In this document: piece after piece, positions 11,508 to 24,660 of the stretch
Layout of the letters: every line of letters starts with the position of its first letter
Numbering within the stretch: position 1 is the stretch's first letter
NCBI GenBank assembly: GCA_025618425.1
Contig: CM046852.1
Location: 5,420,719 to 5,484,718, forward strand
DNA length: 64,000 nt
Direction of reading: 5' to 3'
DNA from: Heliocidaris tuberculata
Taxonomy: Eukaryota > Echinodermata > Echinoidea > Camarodonta > Echinometridae
Made by a program: the position numbers and the translations under genes
The notes under the pieces: model-generated
What the model was told of the DNA's origin: nothing
Database searches by the model: none
Seen by the model: the letters and a program-made list of their open reading frames with translations, nothing else

Positions 11508-12968
11508 AGGGTGACTAAATTAGAGAAAAAAAGGGTGCTGTTTCCATGTATTTTTGCATTCAAATCACGAATCTGGCAATTGATTGTCAAAATTATGTCT
11601 CGTTTTGGCGAAAAAGGGGGAAAAGTAGAGGTTTGGGGACCGTTCCTTAAAACTCGTGAGCTGATTGGCTAATTGACGTCACACCCCCAAGTGACGTATG
11701 AAGAGTAAGAGGCACAAGATCTACAGGCTGCGGCAATGTAACATTGTACACACAATGCGGTATTTGACCCCTCTGTTCAACAGACAATTTATGAAAAAGG
11801 GAAATTAATCAATACAGCCTAAGGAGTGAATAATCATTATCAATATATTTTCTTTAAGATCAGTGAACACTTTTGCCCAAATATACAGCTCGTTTTGTTT
11901 TTTCAACTTTTCTTTGAACAATGTTCTCATCCATCTGAGCTTGCCGAACGATAGTTTTGCATTGGTCTAAAACGCGTACACAGCCGTTTTATGCGTCTGT
12001 GCAGTGTACTACACATCTTTAGTACGGCAACTATGTTCCCCCTCGTACTAAGCGACTGGTGAACGCTTTTGTTTGGTTTGTTTTCACTCTCGCCTTTTTT
12101 TACTTTGCTTTTAATACATGTACTACGGTAGTACTGACTTAGATTTTTGGCTGAATTCTTCGAGTAACTTAGAGAGATGGATAGTGATCGCGAGTCCGAT
12201 TTGGAGGACTTTTTTGAGCCAGATACGAACTCTGATTTTTCAGATGATTTATCGATACCGAAAGAGAAGAAGCTCAAGTGCAGTGGCAAGGGGAATTCGA
12301 CCATTATGTTTGAACCCCTCGCAGAAGACGCGCCAGGGCATGGTGAAGGGGTCGCGGGGGAAGGGGCCGCGGGTGAAGCTGCTGCAGCTGCTGGAGAAGA
12401 AAAGTGATCACTGCAAATTGTACTCCACTCGCTTGGCCCTTGCCACTCTGCCCGCGTGAGAATACTGTTGCGACCCACAATTTCCGTAGATTTTCATCTT
12501 AAGGAAAATGATGTACGTAGGCTTACATCATCTTTAGGGGTCTTGCTACAGCCCGCAACTATACACCGATTTGGCATTACTGATGAAATTGTGTCCCAAA
12601 ATCAAAGTTATTGTGAGGAATTAAACACACGAAAATATGCGATGCAAATGGTCGATGCGGTGAATGTCATGCTCGGCATGGCACGTACCGGGCTGGGCCT
12701 GCCGGGGCTTACGGGCGCGCACGGTATATAGGTTGGTGGAATATTTTCCCTTACTTCTCGTACGTCACAGATCACGTGATCGTGATGTTGCTCGATGGGT
12801 TTTTTTTAGGGGCGGGGCTTATGACTGTGTAAATCAGCAAAAATGTACTTTTTAAATGATTATGAAATACGACTGAATGCATAAAAAAGTGTGTGATAGA
12901 TATTTTTTGGCTCCTGATGACTCCTTCCTACGAAAAATGGGCAATCAATTTTTTAATTTAGTCACCCT
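11508..12968. mobile_element. T2/Kolobok-like TTAA element with coding cargo
   Basis: TTAA flanks at 11504-11507 and 12969-12972. Inverted ends are AGGGTGACTAAATTA and TAATTTAGTCACCCT, perfect over 15 bp. At 1461 bp it is larger than the other TTAA elements here and, unlike them, contains open frames (12177-12407 and 12456-12731). It lacks a recognisable transposase. The GC-rich interior (about 12300-12480 and 12660-12730) contrasts with AT-rich surroundings. Confidence 0.75.
12177..12407 (+). pseudogene. acidic ORF fragment inside TTAA element
   Basis: A 76-residue frame starts MDSDRESDLEDFFEPD and is very acidic for its first 30 residues. It then has KEKKLK, the block STIMFEPLAED, and an Ala/Gly/Glu repeat before a stop. 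The acidic start plus '(I/Y)MFEP' is reminiscent of N-termini of P2X7-intracellular-domain-like proteins common in invertebrates, and a downstream frame has a CC pair (REYCCDP, about 12455-12475), but this is a weak resemblance. More likely a captured or decayed exon than an active gene. A second open frame at 12456-12731 has no recognisable domain. Confidence 0.3.
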
Positions 12969-12972
12969 TTAA

Positions 12973-13883
12973 CAGTAGTCAATTTTAGATATTACTCGAC
13001 ATAAACATTAGCACGGATTGATGATGATGATAATGACAACAAGGTAGTAACACACTCCGCATCGGTACATCATTAATACCATCCAACAACTCTGATTTTA
13101 TAAAAATTGAAAATAGGCTACAAATTGGTTAAACTGAAATATTTGGTTGTAAAAAAATAAGCTTTTGGTGGGAACAAATATATGTATAATCGCTAAGTAG
13201 AGGTGCCGTATCACGATCAATAAGTTGCTACTCTCCTCTTGAATTACAATACATTATAAAAATAAGGTGTTAAATCAATATTAGAAGGGATGATTATTGT
13301 TTTTGATATGATTGTCACACTATTGCTGTTGCTGTATCTAACACTACACATGTTACATTCAGCATGTTTAAAACATTGTTAGTTCTCGGGTCTTTCAAAT
13401 GTTAATTTTCACAATTTAAATTTCAGAGTGTGAGACAGCAAGTGCCCATTTTTGTAATTTCTAAACCTCCAATAAGTATACCCATTATTGTATTCCACTA
13501 CCGCCTATATATTAATGTTTTGTTCATTAGGAAAATGCCCTTTTGAAGAATAAACAAGAAGTTTAAAAGCGATGTGTGCCCCTCGAAATACACCATATCT
13601 CATTCAACCCCTCTTCGAAAAATTCATACAAATAATTAATAGTTGCAAGACAGGGTTTCCCCAATGAAATTACCAAAAGAAAATTGAATTCAATAACGGC
13701 TACTTATAGTATACTCTTTACTCATAATTATGAAAGTGCACATTTAATTTTTTTTAAATAACTTTAAAAAAAGAACAAAAAAAAAAAAAAAAAACACGAA
13801 TTTTCTGCTTGGTCACCATGCATGGAGCCTCATACTACCAATTAATATTCTATCTCAATTTACTAACTCTTCCCCTCTTGTCC

Positions 13884-13930
<47 letters not shown>

Positions 13931-15280
13931 TCTCTTCTCTGCTCATAATTATGTCATTATTTCCATCATAAATTCTGAAGTGTAATTATTTGCTGTAATC
14001 AGAGGTTGTCCTTGAAAGCTGTTGCTCAGAATCATGGATATGTATAAACATAATAGTTCGGCCAACTTGGTTCAAGGTGAGAACAATACAGCACGTGCTG
14101 CTTTGTTGGGAAACACACAACTAAAGAATGTGCATCAATTAAGCCAGGGTGTGTCTCGCTGAAACGGAGTTGAACAATTGGCTCTATTTGTGCTTATGCA
14201 TGATGGCCAAAAATGGAAAATGATTATCGCAGATTTCTGTATTTTTCAATACCTTCCACCACTCGGATTCCTTAGGACTTGTTCTATATTATAGAGTGTA
14301 CATTCATGAGATTAGGGCAGTTGAAATATTTTCTGTTGCAATTTGTGTGAGGTCGTTTTCGTAAAATTACTCCACTATAACGACGAGACTTTTCATTAAA
14401 GGTGCACCAAGAGCTGCCCAACCATTAACAGACACAAGCATACTCACGTATCTCGTTATCGTTATGGTTCTCAGACAAATGAGACCAGCCCTCTTCCACA
14501 ACCGCATAGAGTATGCTAAGTCAATGATAACCTTTGTGCCTTCATTCTGAATAACAAAGCATATTTGTTTAAAACATAAAGAATATAGTAATTCCTTATT
14601 TTATTTTTTATGTATTTGTTATGACCACGACTTTCTTCACTGAAATCAGTACTCCGTAACAATACATCATGAGTCATGCAATTTGATGTTCTCAAGTGAA
14701 ATAGACCCTTCTCGGGTATTCATTAATGCTTCAAACAACAAATTCTTTCAATAAAACGACATTTTCACAAAAATGGTAAAAAATTGCAATGAATTCTTCC
14801 TTCTGCATGCAAATTCGAACGAAAATAGCTAATATAATCTTATAGCTAAATCGTGATGTGAATGTGGATAGAAATATGAATTAAGCCGGCAGAACATACT
14901 TATCTCAGCATGTGTGTCGATCCCGTGGAGGGGGGGGGGGGGTATATATTTCCCCAACAATTTGTGGTGGGGTGGCCTGTATTATAATCCCCCAATATTT
15001 TTGATTAAAAAAATAAGAATTAGGATACATTAGCTTAACAATAATATTCATTCAAACCCATTATTTTTGATCTTGAAATACCATTACACTCTTTAATGAT
15101 TAAAAGTAAGGAAATAAGAAATGCCATAATTTCAATGCAAAAATATCGAAGAAAATTCGTTCGCTCGAATTGTTATTCTCAATTAAGGGGTTCCGTCCAT
15201 TGGCGTAGGTTCGAGCATTCCTTCTTTTCTTTAAAAAACATTTTGGGATGCTCTAATATGCAGATTTTTGAAAAAGTCCC
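12973..15280. other. intergenic, no gene recognised
   Basis: Contains an A-run near 13776-13794, poly-C followed by (CT)n at about 13883-13926 and a poly-G tract near 14931-14942. Around 14395-14500 lies a segment (AAGGTGCACCAAGAGCTGCCC, then TCTCGTTATCGTTATGG) that resembles 61255-61360, so it is part of a dispersed repeat. Confidence 0.55.
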
Positions 15281-15282
15281 GG

Positions 15283-15313
15283 GTGTGGGAGGGGGGATAC
15301 CCCCCTCCCACAC
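15283..15313. repeat. perfect 14 bp GC-rich hairpin
   Basis: GTGTGGGAGGGGGG and its exact complement flank a 3-base loop (ATA). It sits in otherwise AT-rich sequence and is followed by CCCCGCTCGGTCGCTTCGC. Probably the remnant of a dispersed foldback repeat, not a terminator. Confidence 0.8.
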
Positions 15314-15436
15314 GCTTCCCCCGCTCGGTCGCTTCGCAAGAGCATGTCTAGTTGATCAATTATGAGTATTTTGTTTTTGTTTTTGTTTATGTTTTGAATG
15401 CTATACTCACGATGTCTGTTTTTGTCATGACTGTGT

Positions 15437-15531
15437 TACTCTTGTTATTATTATTATCATTATTATTACTAATATTATTATTATTATTATTATTGTTATT
15501 ATTATTATTATTATAATTATTATTATTATTA

Positions 15532-15565
<34 letters not shown>

Positions 15566-15576
15566 CATTATTATTA

Positions 15577-15631
<55 letters not shown>

Positions 15632-15642
15632 CATTATTATTC
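15437..15642. repeat. (TTA)n microsatellite with TCA variants
   Basis: About 200 bp of ATT/TTA triplets with interspersed ATC/GTT units. Long poly-Asn and poly-Ile frames here are artefacts. The adjoining TTTATTCATTCATTCGGTTTATTG at 15654-15678 looks like the inverted 3' tail of a LINE. Confidence 0.95.
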
Positions 15643-15879
15643 ATCCATTTCCCTTTATTCATTCATTCGGTTTATTGAAATAAAAGGAAAGAACATGCAG
15701 CTCGAGAGCTGAAATTGTTCATTTTACAAAAGTAAGACACATATTATAAATAATCAACAGAAGATATTGTTTGAAAATTAATTGAACGATTAAAGAAGTT
15801 AAATTTATATAGTATAAAAATCTTGCATTAAAAAAAAAATGTCTTGCCAAGAAGCGTAAGAGGAAAGGAGAGAAAGGGA

Positions 15880-16110
15880 TGAAGAGAGAGAGAGAGAGAG
15901 AGAGAGAGATCAAAGGTAAGCGGAAACAGAAGAAGAACAGAGGAGTGTGTGCAAGCAGAGAAAGAGAAGACGGAGAAGGGAAAAGAGAAAGAGATAGAGA
16001 AACAGAAAAAGAGAGAGAGGAGAAGAGGGAGAGAGTGTGAAGGAGATCAAGGAGAGATGGAGAAAGAAGGAGAGAGTAAGAGAAAAGAGCTGGGGGGGGG
16101 GGGAATGGAG
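15880..16110. repeat. purine-rich (GA)n tract
   Basis: GAGAGAGAG followed by degenerate AGAAAGAG/GGAGAG sequence and a poly-G run near 16092-16102. Open frames on both strands are low-complexity artefacts. Confidence 0.85.
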
Positions 16111-16310
16111 ACCAAAAATATAATGCATATAAATACTAGTCATGAAATACATTTGCATACAAAAGTTATACCATACTAGAATACGAGAAACAACATGAAA
16201 ATAGATAAAGAGAAATAAGCACTGGAGAAAATCATGTGGTACAGTTGGTGAAAATTGAGGGTAGGTAATGTTATTATTTTACAGAGGGAGATAGCAGACT
16301 CTGATTGCAC

Positions 16311-16420
16311 CCCCCCAAAAAAAAAACAACAACAACAACAAAAAACAACAACAACAACAAACAAACAAAAACAAAACAAAACAAAAAACAAACAAGAAAA
16401 ACAAAAACAAAAACAAAAAA
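16311..16420. repeat. (CAA)n / (CAAAA)n tract
   Basis: Low-complexity A/C-rich sequence, CAACAACAA grading into ACAAAACAAAA. No coding meaning. Confidence 0.9.
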
Positions 16421-16806
16421 ATATGATTAAAATATGCATGGATGCATGTTATGACAATAAGAAATACGCAAAACTAAGTATATGAACTGCTGATAAAGAA
16501 ATACACATATTGCAAACATAAGTTTAATTGATATTTAAGAAATATTTAGACAAGGTAGCAAAAGAAATACGCAAAGCTAAGGTAAGTATATAGACTGATC
16601 ATAAAGAAATAAATGGAAATAATTATATCACTTTAACATAAGTTAAAGTTATATTCAGTGATATTCAGACAAGGAAGCATTAAGGATTCACAACTAAAAG
16701 CTAAAACCCATACAAGAAACAATACATGACAATTAACAGAAAATATGTAAAGAATAATATAGAGAAAAATATATTGCACACATGTGGTTTATATGCGGAA
16801 GTTCAG

Positions 16807-17555
16807 TTATAATGAGTTAAGTAATGGCACTAAACATGGAATCGTCGAATTCCTAAGACGTTCTGTTCGTGTCTTAGGGATATCAAGACGCGAGGAGTTC
16901 CTTATGTTGCGACCAGTGAGAAGATGGCGTTGAGGTGGAAGCATGTCACGGTGGCGGGTAGACAGAAGAAGGGACTTACAAAAGCCAATAAGGAGGGCAT
17001 TCCTTCTTTCAGCGAGTGTGGTTATTTCCATATCGCGAAGTAGATCCTCGTAGTGAGCTTGTAGAGGGTAAGTGATGAAGCAGAGAGCTCTCCGTTGCAC
17101 CTTTTCCAAGGCTTCTGATTGTTCAAGTGTCAGACTAGGACACCAGACTGGAGCAGGGAATTCGAAGAGGGGACGGATATACATGACATAAATAAACAAC
17201 GCATCATCATGACTGACTCCGTTCCTCCTAAGTGAGCACAAGATGTAGAGTCTCCGAGAGGCACGCGAGATCATTTTACGTACGTGACCGTCCCATCTTT
17301 GGTCTGATTGGATAGTGACGCCAAGAAGGCGCATGGAAGTAACAACTTCGATGGGGTTATTGTTGATAGTGATGACTGGGGGGAGGGACATCAGGAAACT
17401 AATATGCATTAGTTTACATTTCTCAGGCTTTGGTTCATGTAATTAGTATGACTCCATTCGCAAATAGCGTTAATATGTGTCTGCAAATTGTTGTGACCGG
17501 TTTTCTTGGTGATCTCCACTAAACTGAGGTCGTCTACGTATTTCCACCTATTATT

Positions 17556-17560
<5 letters not shown>
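16807..17560 (-). pseudogene. CR1-like LINE reverse transcriptase fragment
   Basis: On the minus strand the frame starts just downstream of a (TTA)n array with WKYVDDLSLVEITKK, containing the catalytic YVDD motif. It continues ICEWSHTNYMNQSLRNVN, shifts frame near 17409, and runs 200 residues: NNNPIEVVTSMRLLGVTIQ, then ALFIYVMYIRPLFEFPAPVW and LEKVQRRALCFI. These are the palm end, thumb and C-terminal blocks of a CR1/jockey-superfamily RT. The endonuclease and most of the fingers/palm are missing. Dead copy: frameshift and 5' truncation. Confidence 0.8.
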
Positions 17561-17590
<30 letters not shown>

Positions 17591-17658
17591 CATTATTATT
17601 GTTATTATTGTTATTATTATTATTATTATTATTGTTATTATTGTTATTATTACTATTA

Positions 17659-17699
<41 letters not shown>

Positions 17700-17703
17700 G
17701 TTT
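17549..17703. repeat. (TTA)n microsatellite
   Basis: Triplet repeat of TTA/TTG/TCA units immediately adjoining the YVDD-containing end of the LINE fragment. Immediately beyond, 17718-17770 (ACAAAATATTGATGGATATG, GTCAATGAAGTT) matches the 3' end of the near-intact LINE at 56650-61112. Confidence 0.95.
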
Positions 17704-17779
17704 TCATTATTGATTTTATATTCGAACAAAATATTGATGGATATGTCAATGAAGTTCAATGAATAAATACATACATGTT

Positions 17780-18555
17780 GTTGTTGAGCTGCAGAATTGC
17801 TTTCCCGAATTATTGCGAGATTAAGAGAACTATGCTGGTACCCGGTTTCATTATCACCACTGAAGAAATAAAAACCTAAGAACTGGGCGGGGGGGGGGGG
17901 GTCCTTCTGAGTGTGGGCGTCAGACTATTCATATTTGCACATTTTATTCGTAATTAAATGCTTTTTAAAAGATAATTCAGATCTGGTTTAAAGAGATTAT
18001 AAAAACAAGCCATTATCATTTTGGTTTCGTTTGAGCTGGCAAACAAGATCCTCCTCTTCACTTCTATGCATTGCGTGAGAAGATATTATTCAACCGCTTG
18101 AGTTCCACTAACAAACACTAGTCTTATCAAAAATAATCACAAAAAGATAATTTTCAATTCTGGTGTTGTGTTTCATTAAATGATCTCAGCTTCAAATATC
18201 TCCCATGGAAACAAATTTACCCTAAAATATATCCGTTTTAGTTTCAAGAAGAGAGATTAGCTATTTGTGGTCGAAGATTATGGTACAGGAATATAATTCT
18301 TGGGCGAGATTAGCTGTCCATAGCAAAAGGGTCATATCAGGGTTTGACAGTGTTCAACACATGGACCAAAGCAACCGAGCACTAATCCAAGTTACTAAAA
18401 CTATAACCCACTTGTTGACTCGAGTTCGTGAAACAAATGCATTTCCTTATGTTTTCTGAAAGTTGGTTTTTTTTAAGTATATAACTTTCTCTCACATTAA
18501 AATGCACTTTTGAAGGAGAAAGAAATTCACACGAAACCGGATTCAAAAAGAAACC
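17780..18555. other. intergenic, no gene recognised
   Basis: Holds a poly-G run near 17889-17901. Short open frames show no family features. Confidence 0.6.
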
Positions 18556-18559
18556 AAAA

Positions 18560-18950
18560 AGTACCACATCTTACTATGGTGGGCATGCAGATCTTTCACA
18601 GTTTCTGGACTGAATTTTTGGAACGATGTCCCACAATACACCCGACGGGCACCCACTTTTGCTAAATTCAAATCTGTACTTAAAACCCACCTTTTACTTA
18701 AGCATCATAGATTGTATGTACCCACTTCGTTTAATTGTAGTATGTATATGATATGTTTTCGATAATATGTAGTTGTTTTGTTAGATTAGGGTCGTGCTAA
18801 CTTCAAATTAGTACTTAATTATTTATGCCTCACTTAGTCATGTTAGTTATTGTGAACTGTATTTTCCTTTGTACTTTGTAGTTAGTAAAGTGGTATTTTT
18901 GCATGTACAGCGAAGAGAGGAGTGAATGCTTATTATGCGCTTCGTAAACA
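18560..18950 (+). mobile_element. L2-like LINE 3' fragment
   Basis: The + strand reads SGLNFWNDVPQYTRRAPTF, then AKFKSVLKTHLLLKHH and a stop (about 18600-18715), the C-terminal signature of CR1/L2-type reverse transcriptases. About 230 bp of 3'UTR follows and runs directly into the next (TTA)n array, the microsatellite-type 3' end typical of these LINEs. Confidence 0.7.
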
Positions 18951-18954
18951 CTGT

Positions 18955-18976
18955 ATTATTATTATTATTATTATTA

Positions 18977-19049
<73 letters not shown>

Positions 19050-19225
19050 CATCATCATTGTTATTATTATTATTATTATTATTGTTGTTATTATTTTCAT
19101 TATCATCATCATCATTACTGCTATTATTATTATTATTATTTATATTATTATTATTATCAACATCATCATTACTGCTATTATTATTATTATAATTGTTGTT
19201 GTTGTTGTTATCATTATTATTATTA
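18955..19225. repeat. (TTA)n microsatellite, compound
   Basis: About 270 bp of ATT triplets with ATC/GTT/TCA interruptions. It begins exactly where the LINE 3'UTR ends, so probably seeded by the LINE's 3' tail. The poly-Ile/Leu frames are artefacts. Confidence 0.95.
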
Positions 19226-19865
19226 TGGGAGTAGGTACACAGACACTAAATTTTATTGAGACTGTGTGCAGCTTTCATTAGGATTGATTTCGATTGAGTA
19301 TGCCAGAAAATAATCAAGGGCATTTTATTGAAAAAAAATATTAGTTTTGCGAATTCATGACAGAAATTAGTTTTGATGAGAAGGTATAATGGTTATTTCA
19401 AGAAATGTTATTGAAAGAAATGTTGTTTTTTGCAAAGTCATGTTTGAATTAGGTTTCATGCGTAAAGGCTATGTCTCGGTTCACACGGAAAACAAATCAA
19501 AATGTGCCCTTGGTTGAGGAACAAAAGAGTATTGCACAATAGACGGATAGACAGTGTGGTTTTCTGCGTCACGCATCTCTGGCCTTCCAGCCTTGAAACG
19601 ATTTGTGGAAAGGAAAAGCAGCAAAATTTGTAGTCCATGAAAAAGGTTCAGTTTAAAAGAAGAGAAATAACCAGGGCTTGGTGGAAAGATGACTTGCAAC
19701 CTTTATTTTTTTGTATAGAAACCACCTAATTCCGGTTTGGTCTTTAGGTGGTAACCACTCACACCGTGTGAGTGAAAAAAAGTATACACTTAGAAAATTG
19801 CCATTTTGTTTAAAACTCAGTTATGAACGCAAAATATATATATATATATATATACAGTATATACA

Positions 19866-21602
<1,737 letters not shown>

Positions 21603-21606
21603 TTAA

Positions 21607-22189
21607 AGGAAAATCCAACCTTAATAGCAAGTTGCTTTGAAAGGAGAGGAAAAATCAGAGAAGCAGATTGGTGAAAGTTTGAACGAAATCGGACAAGCAA
21701 TAAGAAATTTATGAATTTTTGAAAGTCATAATCGCTATGCATATGGGAATTTCAAATTGGCCGAATAGGTAATGTCACTGTGATGTAGCTGTGGACAACT
21801 CCCCCATTCGCTCTAACACACAAAATGACTAAAATGTCACTTTTTTTCAAAATGCATTATTCAGTAGGATCTTTTCGTTCATGAGGACCTATAACAAGAT
21901 GCTATCTCCAATATATTTTGAGTACAGCCCCGAGGGTAAAAGCGCTTCGAAGAAAACCGCAAATTAATGATATTTTTGTGTACGACAAATGGGAGAGTTG
22001 TCCACAAAAATGTCACAATTGACTCACCAAATTGGCAATTTGAGATTCGCATAGATGTAGTGATCTCATTTTTCAGACATCTATAACTTTCTTAGTCCTT
22101 GTCCGATTTCTTTCAAACTTTCACCATCCTGTTTTTCATATTTTTCTGCTTTCACACAAATCATCTTATTACCAAGGTTGGATTGCCCT
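21607..22189. mobile_element. T2/Kolobok-like TTAA element, family 1
   Basis: TTAA flanks at 21603-21606 and 22190-22193. Ends are AGGAAAATCCAACCTTAATA and TTACCAAGGTTGGATTGCCCT, inverted with a few mismatches. Interior blocks (AATTTCAAATTGGCCG, TCACTGTGATGTAGC, CCCCGAGGG) match 8110-9068 in the same order, so the two are copies of one family. Non-autonomous. Confidence 0.8.
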
Positions 22190-22376
22190 TTAAGAGGTTG
22201 TCATCGTGTTATGGTTGAGTGCGCAAGAAATGCTAAAATGTACTGTTAATACAAGCATAACAAATGACCCTTGTGACTTTTGAAAAGTGACATTTTTGTC
22301 TTTAATGTTTACCCACTTACGTATACAGCCCTGGAAAAGATTATTAGACCAGCTCCATTTCGGGGTATATGAGTAG

Positions 22377-23250
22377 TGTTCAATTCAATTCAATTCAATT
22401 CAATTCATTTTATTTCACATCTCTTAAGAAATATGTAACAATATATGTATACAATCAGAGATAATCAACATAACAAAGAAATTGACATCAGAATGAGATT
22501 ATATATGGGGGGGGGGGGGGAATTGATACAAGAGAAATGAATATAATGTAATGTAATGGCCAGTGAAGATGCGGATGTGAGGGGGTAGCAAAGGCCATTG
22601 ACCTGTCAAGGCTACCCCCCGTATTGACATGAACACTGGCATAAAACATAAGTAACAATACAAGAACGAAAAATAACAAACAAATAACATAAATTTAAAA
22701 AAAGAAAAAATAGCAGGCAAGTTTGGGATTGATAGTTCAAAGGGTAAGTTTTGTATTTTCTTTTAAAAGATTGCAGCGAAGGACACTGTTTAAATACTGA
22801 TGGCATATTATTCCACACAGTCGGTCCATTGTAACTTACAACTGTTCTTGAGAAGCTGTTACAGTAAAAGGGGATGTATAATTTATTAGCGTTTCTTGTT
22901 GAATATTTATTTATATCACTGTTAGAAATGAAATAATTATTGAATATATCAGGCAAAATATTTCTATAATATGAAAACATAAATGTTGCAGTTTGAAAAG
23001 TGTATAAATCATAAATCTTCAGAATCTTCAACTTTAGGAATAATTTATGTGTATGAGCTAAGTATGACGAATTAGTAATAACTCGTAGTGCCCGTTTTTG
23101 TAACCGAAAAAGTTGTTGTATTAAGTAAGTTGCACAGTTGCCCCATATAATATTGCAATAGCTTAGGTGTGGTAATATCATAGTATTATATAATTTAACG
23201 AAAATGCGCAGAGGTAATTCATTTTTCAATCTGTTCATAGACAAGTCCCT
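22377..23250 (-). pseudogene. LINE RT C-terminal fragment with (AATTG)n tail
   Basis: The minus strand encodes about 175 residues without a stop: LPHLSYCNIIWGNCATYLIQ, LFRLQKRALRVITNSSYLAH, then VVSYNGPTVWNNMPSVFKQC and SLQSFKRKYKTY. These are the thumb and C-terminal blocks of an L2/CR1-like reverse transcriptase. The 3' tail is an (AATTG)n run (22377-22405), a microsatellite-type LINE end. 5'-truncated, lacking the catalytic palm; the intact frame suggests recent insertion. Confidence 0.8.
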
Positions 23251-23302
23251 TGTCTATGGAAGTAGGAAAATGATTATTAACAGCTAACTCATGATTAACA
23301 GA

Positions 23303-23369
23303 CTACTACTACTACTACTGCTGATAATAATACTAATACTACTACTACTACTACTACTAATACTACTAC

Positions 23370-23402
<33 letters not shown>

Positions 23403-23440
23403 TAATAATAATAATGTATTTATATATATATATATATATA
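23303..23440. repeat. (ACT)n/(AAT)n and (TA)n microsatellites
   Basis: Trinucleotide tract about 23303-23415 followed by a TA tract at 23421-23440. Downstream GCGCATTTCCC and GCGCTTTACAATG (23442-23480) is a motif widely repeated in marine invertebrate DNA. Confidence 0.85.
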
Positions 23441-23599
23441 TAGCGCATTTCCCATATATATGTTCAAATGCGCTTTACAATGTTATTAACGGAATAAGTG
23501 AGTTCTGAGAAGCATTTTGAAGGCATCCAGAGATTGTTGGTTACGGAGACTTTGGGGTAGTTAATTCCACAGTTTGGGAGCATCTACTAAGTAGAACAA

Positions 23600-24660
23600 T
23601 TACCCCTATGACTTTCATCCCAGGACAGTTACCACTAGGACGACTACAGCCAGGATAAATTGTCCAGGACAAATTTCCCTAGACAATTACCACACTCCTT
23701 TTTCCCCATGAGAAAGAGTTTTTGGTCCACCTAATAGACTATAAATGTTTGAGAGGATGAATTTGAAGTGTTATTTCTCTTGGTCTGAGCACATAATAAT
23801 TAAAGGGTACCAATCACCAAAAATAATTTTGCTCTGTATGTTAGAGGTTGCATGTCGTTATACTATATTCAAAATATGGCCTTCAAATATTGATTCTATA
23901 AAGAGATATTGCAATTTTAATTACACTCTCTATAAGCGTAGAAGCGACTCGTGAGTAGACTACTCGACGCACCCGTACGCGCTCTTCAAGGTAAAGGCTC
24001 GCGCGGAACCAAACTCTGAGTTCGGTTCCGCGCGAGCATTTTCATGTTATCCTTTATTTCCTTCATACTCATTAACTGTTGACCTATATAATACCAGACA
24101 AAGTTCTTTGAGGTTGATTTTATACTTTCTAGCTGTACACAAATCATTTTTTCAGGTGATTGGTACGCTCTAAAGGTATTAGAAAATTAATTTTATGAAT
24201 CAAGAAAACATTCTTGCAGCATGAATGACCTGCTGTGAGGAGAAAAAAAAATGCGACAACCTGTTGACAGCATGCCCCAAGGCATGGCTGTTTCATCAAA
24301 TGTAGCACATTTCCACCAAGAACTGAACAAACTGCCCCCAGAGGAGTGAACATGGCTTTACGAGACAATCAGATCTAGACATACCTCCTGGACAATTATA
24401 CCCAGACCACTTCTGTCAGGACATTTTTTTCCAAAACCCCTACTCCTGGAGAATATCCCTGAGGACAGTTAGCATCTAAGATATTTACATTTTGTTAGTT
24501 GTTCTGAACTATCTATCCGTTGGGATGCCCTTAGAAGTAATTGTCCTTTAGCGAAAATTGTCCGGGGTTTATTGTCCGAGGGGTAATTGCCCTGGCGGCA
24601 ATTGTCTGAGGGATTAGTTATTGCACGAACTAATTGCTTTGGGGAGTAATCATCCACTCG
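23600..24660. mobile_element. element with clustered ATTGTCC motifs
   Basis: Variants of (A)ATTGTCC(N)GG, or its complement, recur every 15-25 bp in two clusters, about 23625-23690 and 24375-24655. The clusters bracket a younger TTAA element (23804-24170). Opposed subterminal motif arrays suggest a DNA transposon, but I could not define its ends or target duplication. Confidence 0.4.
23804..24170. mobile_element. TTAA element with GC-rich hairpin
   Basis: Left flank TTAA (23800-23803) and left end AGGGTACCAATCACC; right end GGTGATTGGTACGCTC is the inverted partner, followed by TAAA instead of TTAA. Internally a hairpin pairs GCTCGCGCGGAACC (23997-24010) with its complement at 24024-24037, a very GC-rich stem in an AT-rich element. 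Non-coding. Confidence 0.65.

Noticed and set aside
11927..12478. 183-residue minus-strand frame
   Set aside because: Antisense shadow of the acidic + strand frame; Ser/Pro/Ala-rich composition mirrors Glu/Gly codons on the other strand.
15387..15662. Long poly-Asn and poly-Ile frames
   Set aside because: Direct translation of a TTA microsatellite on both strands; no flanking coding signal.
17409..17759. Asn-rich protein with YVDD
   Set aside because: The Asn tract is a microsatellite; only the YVDD part is real and belongs to a truncated LINE RT.
18922..19281. Ile/Leu-rich 'membrane protein'
   Set aside because: Six-frame artefact of a TTA/ATC repeat; both strands give hydrophobic frames.
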